58,431 nt of DNA from contig CAZFER010000037.1 in the NCBI GenBank assembly GCA_964517495.1, forward strand, positions 1-58,431, given 5' to 3'. The notes beneath the pieces are model-generated. The model was not told the origin of the DNA, did no database searches, and saw only the letters and a list, made by a program, of their open reading frames with translations. A program made the translations under genes and the position numbers. Of the stretch, positions 52,688 through 58,431 are shown piece after piece (position 1 is the stretch's first letter; each line of letters begins with the position of its first letter). The stretch comes from CAZFER01 sp964517495. GTDB lineage: Bacteria > Hinthialibacterota > Hinthialibacteria > Hinthialibacterales > Hinthialibacteraceae.

Positions 52688-52705
52688 TGGAATGGCTGTA
52701 TTCCA
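52688..52705. promoter_or_regulatory. Inverted repeat upstream of the sigma-54 regulator gene
   Basis: TGGAAT-GGCTGT-ATTCCA, exact six-base arms with a six-base spacer, about 60 bases before the -24 element of the regulator promoter. A possible enhancer site, by position only. Confidence 0.3.
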
Positions 52706-52760
52706 TATTAAAATTTCATTGTAACCTTTGCACATAGGAAACAATCAATGAGATACAAAT

Positions 52761-52778
52761 AACGGCCTGTATTTTGCT
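52761..52778 (+). promoter_or_regulatory. Sigma-54 type -24/-12 promoter candidate, regulator gene
   Basis: CGGCCTGTATTTTGCT: GG at 52764-52765, ten bases, GC at 52776-52777, with G-G-C, an internal G at the consensus position and T-T-G-C-T. Predicted start about 52789, before ATG 52818 or 52851. Confidence 0.5.
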
Positions 52779-52817
52779 TTATGCATCTGGGTATTCCTTC
52801 GTAACGAGAATAAGTAA

Positions 52818-54230
52818 ATGGCCGTCATCAATTCAAATAATGGATGTATTATGACACAACACTTAGGTGCCAATATTCTAGTTGTGGACGATGAACAATT
52901 GGTGAGATGGTCATTGGAAAATGATCTGCAGCGTGCGGGTTTTTCTGTTTCGACTGCTGCATCCGGCCAGGAAGCCCTGGATACAGTTAAAAAGAATGAG
53001 CCAGATTTGGTTCTATTGGATATTCGATTGCCGGATATTGACGGAATTGAAGTGCTTAAACGTTTTAAACAACAGGGCTTAACATGCATTGTCATCATGC
53101 TTTCGGCTTTTACGGATGTTGATCATGCGGTTCAAGCCATGCGTGCTGGGGCATATGACTACATCCCTAAGCCTTTTGACCTGGATGATGTGATTCTGCG
53201 TATTGATAAGGCGCTTGATCACCAGGGACTTGAAAAGGAAGTTTACCGTTATCGAAGTCAGCAAACCGACCATGAGGGATTGCAGAATTTTGTGGCGGTA
53301 AGCAAGCCAATGCAGGATATCATTGATCTGGTCACTCGTATTGCGCATCAAGGCAATAGTACGGTGTTTGTTCGTGGAGAAACGGGAGTGGGCAAAGATT
53401 TGCTTGCGCGTGCCATTCATGCCTTGAGTCCCCGTTCGAAAGACCCTTTTGTTGAGATTAACTGTCCGTCATTTCCCTCGCATTTGTTGGAAAACGAATT
53501 ATTTGGCCATGAACGGGGGGCGTTTACTGATGCACGAACTCGTAAGGAAGGTCTGTTGGAAATCGCCCATAAGGGAACGGCGTTTCTTAATGAGATTGGT
53601 GATATTGAACTGAGTGTTCAGGCCAAATTGCTGCAATTTTTGGAGAAGAAGGTCTTTCGGCGAATTGGTTCAACAAAAGAACGTACCCTTGATGTTCGCG
53701 TGATCGTGGCCACCAACCAGGATATGGAAAATGCAGTGGAGGAAGGGCGATTTCGCCAGGATCTTTTTTATCGCTTGAACGTTATTCCTATTATTATACC
53801 TCCCTTGCGGGAGCGGCTTGATGATATCCCAGCGCTGATTGAGCATTTTCTTCAGCAATTTCGCTCTGAATTTTCCAAACCCAACCTGGAGATTGAAACT
53901 CAAGCCGTTAAAACTTTGCAATCTTATCCCTGGCCGGGAAATGTTCGTGAATTAAAGAATTGTTTGGAGCGTGCTGTTTTATTGGGTGGAGAAGGTCCGA
54001 TTTCAGTGTCTTCATTACCACCTGAGATCACGAAATTGAATACATCCGCTTCAGAGGAGCCTGCCGATCAGCAAAATTTATCCCCATTGGTGGAGCAGGA
54101 AACCCGTTTAATTAAAGATGCGATGGAGAAAACCGGCTGGAATCAAAGCCAGGCGGCTCGTATGTTGCGCATTTCAAGGGATACCCTTCGATACCGAATG
54201 AAGAAATACAACATTAATCCCCTTTCCTGA
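52818..54230 (+). CDS. NtrC-family sigma-54 activator with receiver domain
   Basis: A 470-residue regulator (or 459 if it starts at ATG 52851; neither start has a clear ribosome site). Receiver: LVVDDEQLVR, phospho-acceptor D68 in LVLLDIRLPD, switch S and K (LSAFTDVD, IPKPFDL). AAA+ domain: Walker A GETGVGKD (187-194), sigma-54 contact loop GAFTDA at 234-239 instead of GAFTGA, Walker B FLNEIGD at 256-262 with N where D is usual, and the sensor/arginine-finger region (FRQDLFYRLNVIPIIIPP). C-terminal Fis-type helix-turn-helix: WNQSQAARMLRISRDTLRYR. It should activate the three sigma-54-type promoters found here, including its own. The kinase is 218 bases upstream and the decaheme gene convergent downstream. 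Confidence 0.93.
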   Translation: MAVINSNNGCIMTQHLGANILVVDDEQLVRWSLENDLQRAGFSVSTAASGQEALDTVKKNEPDLVLLDIRLPDIDGIEVLKRFKQQGLTCIVIMLSAFTDVDHAVQAMRAGAYDYIPKPFDLDDVILRIDKALDHQGLEKEVYRYRSQQTDHEGLQNFVAVSKPMQDIIDLVTRIAHQGNSTVFVRGETGVGKDLLARAIHALSPRSKDPFVEINCPSFPSHLLENELFGHERGAFTDARTRKEGLLEIAHKGTAFLNEIGDIELSVQAKLLQFLEKKVFRRIGSTKERTLDVRVIVATNQDMENAVEEGRFRQDLFYRLNVIPIIIPPLRERLDDIPALIEHFLQQFRSEFSKPNLEIETQAVKTLQSYPWPGNVRELKNCLERAVLLGGEGPISVSSLPPEITKLNTSASEEPADQQNLSPLVEQETRLIKDAMEKTGWNQSQAARMLRISRDTLRYRMKKYNINPLS

Positions 54231-54322
54231 ATGTGAAATCGCTCTGAAATGATAACAAATTACTGGGTTAAAGGACCACTTGAGTTGGGTGATATGCCGC
54301 ATTGATTTTGTGGTGAAAGAAA

Positions 54323-54356
54323 AAAAAGAGAGTGGGAGGATTCCCACTCTCTTTTT
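54323..54356. terminator. Bidirectional intrinsic terminator
   Basis: A 15-bp perfect stem (AAAAAGAGAGTGGGA with TCCCACTCTCTTTTT) with a GGAT loop, A-rich on the left and T-rich on the right, exactly between the convergent regulator and decaheme genes. It serves both transcripts. Confidence 0.92.
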
Positions 54357-54393
54357 CCCTTTCGGGATAGATTACCGTTAATGTAGGGCTTGA

Positions 54394-56430
54394 TTAATGA
54401 ATATTCCACGTACGGATGGATGTCGATGGTGGAGCGATGGTTTCCTCGACATTCAGGAATTCATTAACCGCATGGGCTTCGACGATATCGGCGCTGGCGC
54501 CTTCCTGGTGGCAGGCTGCACATGATTCAACGCCTGAATTCGTCACAAAGTTATTGGCATGGTTGACCGCATCTTCGCTGTCATGGCATGAAATGCAGGC
54601 TGCAGCCGTTGGTGCAATCAAAATTTCTTCACCTTCTTTGTTGATGAAATTGATTGGATTAACCACATCCGGCAAGGGGAGAGATGGAACATCTTCAACG
54701 TGACAGATGCTGCATTTATTATTTTTGCCTGGGAAAAGGACGTGGGTGTAATCATGCGGCTGGTTGCCATATCCATAGACTGTGTAAGGTTGTTCAAGGT
54801 CATGACCTTTATGGATTTTATGAATCATATATCCAAAGCTGACTGATTCACCACCTTGTACACCTTCTGGACGGCGTCCGATGTCACTTACATTGGGATT
54901 GTGACAGGTTACGCAATAATCAAAATTCTTGCGAAGTGAGCCGTGTAATACCACTTCTTTGTGGCAAACATTACATTTATTAACGTCTGCGATTTGGCGT
55001 CTTTGTTGAATTTCTTCACCAGATACATTAACCAGTGAGATGGGATTGAAAGCTGATTCGGTAATATTGGTCTCATTCAGTTCAAGAAGGCGGCGTGCTT
55101 CCATGGAAAACGTGAAAGTTCCTTCGGCATCCTCAGGAAGTGGCTGGCTGAAGGTGTATGAAAAGGTTCCGTCACCATTGTCAACCGAGGTGTCTGGTGC
55201 GTTTTCACGCACAAAGTCTTTATACTCTTCGGTTTGCCATGCATAAGTGATAGCGACTGTGGCAAGATCAGTGGGAACGACGACCGTTCCATCATCTTCT
55301 TTGATCGCATAGGTAACGGTTGGAGTTTGGCCTGCAACAGCATTTTCGATGTTGATGATTTCAGCGGTTAATCCCTTGAGCTGCTCAGATTCGGTAGGAA
55401 TGACATGGGCGCCGGGAATAGAGAAATCAAATTCCTGTTGTGCTTCCGCTTTGTGGCATAAGGCGCAGAGTTGGTCATCTGATTGAGCGATTTGAGGGCC
55501 GTGATTTTCACCGGTTTCAAAGTTGACATCATCATGGCACGAACCACAGGCCTGACGGGTGGGAGCAGTTTTGTAGAGATGCCCTTGAGTATCGTCATGG
55601 CAGGTTTGGCAGTTGCGAATGTCCATGGGGAAAACCACATTGGAATAATCATGAACACTTTGGCGAAAACCCACTATTTGATAAGGTTCATCGTTTTGCA
55701 CGCTTGGCAGTTGGGAACCCATATGGATTTTGTGGATCATTTCGGTCATATCCACTGAGTTGCCAGTATCGGGATCGATACTTTGAGGGGAGTGGCAGAG
55801 AATGCACAGTCCAACATCACGGCGTCCTCCACCATGGATACCCATTCCGTTATGGCATTCATTACATCCTTTGGTGGTTGCCACTTTTCTTAAGTGGACC
55901 ACTTCAGCGCCGCTTGGTACAAAATGGTGAAGGGGATTGGCGACGAAAAGCCCTTCATCATTTTCAATTTCCATTTGGGCACCCACAGTGTGGGTTTTGC
56001 TGCGGTCATAATCAATGGGCAGAGCGGTTGCGAAGGTATAGAGATAGCGTCCCGCCCCCAATTCAGTGTATTCGCCTCCGGAATCGTAGGTTGCCTGCAT
56101 GGCTGAGGCCCCGGCATTGGGTTCACCATCGGGCACCACTTGCTGGCGGTGGTTGTAACTCCAGTAGCGTGCACTGCCAGTCTCTTCGTTGATGACATCC
56201 AACCGGGCAATGATGAACCTGGTTTCGACATCATCCAATGACAGGGGGGCTCCTTCGTTGTCTTGGAGGGTAAAGGTCACTTCCGGTTTCAAGAGGTCGT
56301 TGATCTTTACGCTCTCAATTTCTGCCTTCAGTCCTGTTGCGTTGGCAAATAATGGGGTTAGAACAAAAGCCATTATAGCCAATCCTAATAAATAGCGTTG
56401 ATGTTGTTGATGTTTCCTTTGCACGTACAT
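54394..56430 (-). CDS. OmcA/MtrC-family decaheme c-type cytochrome
   Basis: A 678-residue exported cytochrome. ATG 56430 follows AGAGG by about 9 bases; the frame extends 15 codons upstream without a site. Sec signal: LAIMAFVLTPLFANA, with no lipobox cysteine. Ten CXXCH motifs in two pentads: C189 CNECH, CILCH, CQTCH, CGSCH and CALCH (ending at H326), then CNVCH at 486, CVTCH, CSICH, CISCH and CAACH (637-641). Each pentad follows a beta domain, which is the four-domain layout of MtrC/OmcA-type proteins. Histidines of MIHKIHMGSQLP and MIHKIHKGHDLEQPY may ligate hemes. These proteins carry electrons to minerals or other external acceptors through an MtrAB conduit; no MtrA or MtrB is here. The gene has a sigma-54-type promoter candidate, suggesting control by the adjacent regulator. 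Confidence 0.92.
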   Translation of the reverse strand: MYVQRKHQQHQRYLLGLAIMAFVLTPLFANATGLKAEIESVKINDLLKPEVTFTLQDNEGAPLSLDDVETRFIIARLDVINEETGSARYWSYNHRQQVVPDGEPNAGASAMQATYDSGGEYTELGAGRYLYTFATALPIDYDRSKTHTVGAQMEIENDEGLFVANPLHHFVPSGAEVVHLRKVATTKGCNECHNGMGIHGGGRRDVGLCILCHSPQSIDPDTGNSVDMTEMIHKIHMGSQLPSVQNDEPYQIVGFRQSVHDYSNVVFPMDIRNCQTCHDDTQGHLYKTAPTRQACGSCHDDVNFETGENHGPQIAQSDDQLCALCHKAEAQQEFDFSIPGAHVIPTESEQLKGLTAEIINIENAVAGQTPTVTYAIKEDDGTVVVPTDLATVAITYAWQTEEYKDFVRENAPDTSVDNGDGTFSYTFSQPLPEDAEGTFTFSMEARRLLELNETNITESAFNPISLVNVSGEEIQQRRQIADVNKCNVCHKEVVLHGSLRKNFDYCVTCHNPNVSDIGRRPEGVQGGESVSFGYMIHKIHKGHDLEQPYTVYGYGNQPHDYTHVLFPGKNNKCSICHVEDVPSLPLPDVVNPINFINKEGEEILIAPTAAACISCHDSEDAVNHANNFVTNSGVESCAACHQEGASADIVEAHAVNEFLNVEETIAPPSTSIRTWNIH

Positions 56431-56470
56431 ACTAAAACACCTCTCTTCTAAAATGGTTATATTTTTAACA

Positions 56471-56487
56471 AGCAATCTCTATACCTT
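56471..56487 (-). promoter_or_regulatory. Sigma-54 type -24/-12 promoter candidate, decaheme gene
   Basis: Read on the minus strand: AAGGTATAGAGATTGCTT. GG pairs with CC at 56484-56485, then ten bases, then GC (56472-56473) preceded by TT. Predicted start is about 56460, giving a 30-base leader with the ribosome site before ATG 56430. Weaker than the other two in the -24 half. Confidence 0.45.
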
Positions 56488-56801
56488 GTTTATTGGATCG
56501 ATCAAAAATGTATAAATGATTTGAAGTTAGGGCGCCATGAGGCATTTTTGCAATCAAGATTTAGAGTGTAGACGTGGCTAAACGCACAATTTTGACGCAC
56601 TGGTTGTGTGATATGCCCCAAAAAGAGGATGGGGAATAATTTAACTATATCGAGGAGTTGGGATAGAAAGTGGTTTTATAAGAATTGCTTCCTGAATGGA
56701 AATAAAGTATTTTGACTGAAAATAAGGTGTTAATCATTTCTAAAGTACAGAAATGTTGCAATAATTATTGAATATCATAAACCAGCAAAGGTAAATATTA
56801 T
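56488..56801. other. Divergent intergenic region between decaheme and spermidine-synthase-like genes
   Basis: No gene seen. It contains a near-palindromic TTGGATCGATCAA just upstream of the decaheme -24 element and the inverted repeat CCCCA-N9-TGGGG at 56616-56634, either of which could be an activator site. No sigma-54-like site faces the rightward gene. Confidence 0.35.
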
Positions 56802-57740
56802 ATGAATTTGAATTCAGAGCATGGAAATAAGTCTATTGCGGGACTCGTTGTATTTATTGTATTGGTTATATTGTGTTTAAGTGTATTTGTAGATAATGGA
56901 TCATCAGAAGTTATCTATGACAAGAATTCTCTTTATCATCATATTCGGGTGGTGGAAACGGGGGGATATCGTTATTTGTATTTCAATAAAATGCGGGGCC
57001 GGCAAAGTGCGGTCAATCTTTTTAACCATTATGAGTTGAAATTTGCTTATACGCAGGCTGGTTTTGTGGCATTGGCCATGTTGGATAAACCTCCGGAAAA
57101 GGCGTTGTTTGTGGGATTGGGTGGTGGTTCCATGCCCAGAGTGATGGCAAAACACTATCCTGATGTAGCTATTGATGTTGTGGAGATTGATCCTGATGTG
57201 GTTGAAGTGGCCAAAAAGTATTTTTTTTTTGAACCCACTCCACAGATGAAGGTTTTTGTTCAGGATGCGCGCCGGTTCTTAAGGCGGCATTCCAAGAAAT
57301 ATGACTATATATTTTTGGATGCGTATAATGATGCCTCAATTCCATTTCATTTAACGACTAAAGAGTTTTTTCAAATTGTGAAAGAGCATCTTGAGCCGGG
57401 AGGATGGGTTGCGGCCAATGTGTGGGGACCGAGGAACGATCAGTTTTACTTGGCGGAAGCAAAAACGTATCAAAGTGTGTTTAATTCACTTTATGTTTTG
57501 GATGCGGTGGGGACCAATAACTATATTATGATGGCTTCGGATGTGGGTAGTGATATAACCAAAGAGACATTTATTGAACGCAGCCGGCATTTGAAAGCGA
57601 AGCGGAAATTTCCGTTTGAGGTTCTTCCATATGCCCGGACCATGCAAGACTTGTCAGAAAAAGACATCCATGCGGATATATTGACAGATGATTATGCGCC
57701 TGTAGAGATTTTGCGTGCTAGAAAGGCGGTAGAGAATTGA
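56802..57740 (+). CDS. Spermidine-synthase-like methyltransferase-fold protein with an N-terminal membrane anchor
   Basis: A 312-residue protein with one N-terminal helix (IAGLVVFIVLVILCLSVFV) and a spermidine-synthase-type Rossmann domain. Motifs: ALFVGLGGGSMPRVMAKHYP (nucleotide loop), DVVEIDPDVVEVAKKYF, VFVQDARRFLRRH and YIFLDAYNDASIPFHLTTKE, which carries the catalytic-region aspartate. Known members transfer an aminopropyl group, but many membrane-linked versions have unknown substrates. Only a moderate AAAGG (10-base spacing) precedes the ATG. Its TGA overlaps the TTG start of the next gene, so the two are coupled and probably form one complex. Confidence 0.8.
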   Translation: MNLNSEHGNKSIAGLVVFIVLVILCLSVFVDNGSSEVIYDKNSLYHHIRVVETGGYRYLYFNKMRGRQSAVNLFNHYELKFAYTQAGFVALAMLDKPPEKALFVGLGGGSMPRVMAKHYPDVAIDVVEIDPDVVEVAKKYFFFEPTPQMKVFVQDARRFLRRHSKKYDYIFLDAYNDASIPFHLTTKEFFQIVKEHLEPGGWVAANVWGPRNDQFYLAEAKTYQSVFNSLYVLDAVGTNNYIMMASDVGSDITKETFIERSRHLKAKRKFPFEVLPYARTMQDLSEKDIHADILTDDYAPVEILRARKAVEN

Positions 57741-58336
57741 TTCCTTTTTTTGTATTTTTATCGGGTGCGGTGGTGATGTCATTTGAAATTTTAGGCAGCC
57801 GTGTCTTGTCGTATAATTTAGGTGAATCCATTTTTGTTTGGGGCAGTTTAATTGGGATTTTTCTTGGTGGCTTAACGGTGGGGTATTGGTGTGGAGGCCA
57901 TTTGGCGGATAAAATTACCTCGCTATTTTGTTTTGGAATGTTACTGGCCATTCCGGGTTTGATCTTGTGCCTTTTTCCACTTTATTGTGATGCGGTATGC
58001 TTGTGGATTTTTGACCGTCAACTGGGAGTTCGGATGGAACCGTTGGTGGCATCATTAATCTTATTTTTCCCTCCCACGGTGTTTATGGGAATGGTCAGTC
58101 CTTACGCAGTCAAGTTGCAAGTTCGAAGCCTGCGTTGGTTGGGGAGCGGGGTAGGGAACTTGTATGCGATTTCTTCGCTGGGCAGCATTATCGGAACCTT
58201 GTTTACGGCATTTTATCTTATCACCTGGATGAGGATTCATACTATTTTCGTGTTGGAAGGGATTGTATTGTTGCTGGGGGCGGTGGTCATTTGGATCGTG
58301 CATTGGTATGCGCCGATTCCGTATGAGACGGAGTGA
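57737..58336 (+). CDS. Membrane half of a split spermidine-synthase-like protein
   Basis: A 199-residue protein with about six hydrophobic helices. The beginning (FLSGAVVMSFEILGSRVLSY, then FVWGSLIGIFLGGLTVGYWC) is the typical N-terminal membrane domain of large fused spermidine-synthase-like proteins, here encoded separately and downstream of the soluble half. The start is TTG, overlapping the previous stop as TTGA. A small late segment (NLYAISSLGSIIGTLFTAFY) is also conserved in those proteins. Role unknown; it probably anchors or channels substrate for the partner enzyme. Confidence 0.78.
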   Translation: MIPFFVFLSGAVVMSFEILGSRVLSYNLGESIFVWGSLIGIFLGGLTVGYWCGGHLADKITSLFCFGMLLAIPGLILCLFPLYCDAVCLWIFDRQLGVRMEPLVASLILFFPPTVFMGMVSPYAVKLQVRSLRWLGSGVGNLYAISSLGSIIGTLFTAFYLITWMRIHTIFVLEGIVLLLGAVVIWIVHWYAPIPYETE

Positions 58337-58387
58337 TGAGATTACATTTTTCATTTCGCCTCTTCATGATTTTATATTTTGTTGAAT

Positions 58388-58414
58388 AGGGAGGGCGAGG
58401 CTCCCGCCGAGCCG
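58388..58414 (+). repeat. Dispersed repeat, family C, copy 2
   Basis: GC-rich 27-base element with arms GGCTC and GAGCC, matching 24 of 27 positions with 27859-27885. It follows the last gene by about 50 bases and sits near the window's end. Confidence 0.65.
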
Positions 58415-58431
58415 TTTCCACGTATAACGGC

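Overview
The window looks like a scaffold from the metagenome-assembled genome of an uncultured, probably free-living Gram-negative bacterium of the Planctomycetes/Verrucomicrobia-like sphere, or a candidate phylum with similar gene content (Hydrogenedentes, Sumerlaeota or Hinthialibacterota type). The phylum is inferred from gene content only: DUF1501 and DUF1549/DUF1553 proteins, a planctomycete-type cytochrome c fused to WD40 repeats, many Tat-exported sulfatases and sugar isomerases, giant lamin-tail/CotH proteins and pilin-like secreted proteins. There are no rRNA, tRNA, CRISPR or insertion-sequence genes. A run of 100 N at 49838-49937 is a scaffold gap that artificially joins two different genes.

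Layout. 0.1-3 kb: nucleoside phosphorylase, then a class I methyltransferase divergent from an ArsR regulator and an MddA-type methanethiol S-methyltransferase, with a perfect 18-bp palindrome between the divergent genes. 3-7 kb: a 1107-residue secreted beta-propeller protein and an acetyltransferase. 7-17 kb: a sugar transporter preceded by a 37-codon ORF and a hairpin that covers its ribosome binding site, then a secreted glycan-degradation set (GH99-like, sulfatase, pectate-lyase-like beta-helix, large TIM-barrel protein) and small regulators including a HigBA pair. 17-24 kb: second sulfatase, pilin-like protein, FlgM-like protein, GT87-like membrane mannosyltransferase with an unknown partner, and a radical SAM enzyme. 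24-32 kb: DUF1501, DUF1549/1553 and cytochrome-WD40 proteins. 32-45 kb: a 1745-residue lamin-tail/CotH protein, cupin, DUF4177, GH5-like protein and a beta-helix/helical-toroid fusion. 45-51 kb: acyl-ACP thioesterase, two response regulators, GH29 fucosidase, ceramidase-like and sugar-isomerase-like genes. 51-58 kb: a c-heme sensor kinase, an NtrC-family regulator, an OmcA/MtrC-type decaheme cytochrome and a split spermidine-synthase-like pair.

How it fits together. Much of the window is exported polysaccharide attack (two sulfatases, GH99, GH29, GH5-like, beta-helix proteins) plus a sugar importer, without SusC/SusD. The most interesting unit is 50.9-56.5 kb: kinase, regulator and decaheme cytochrome each have a sigma-54 type -24/-12 promoter candidate in the right orientation and place. 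This suggests a self-amplifying, redox- or ligand-sensing circuit that switches on a multiheme electron carrier. Several families of short hairpin-forming repeats are scattered between genes.
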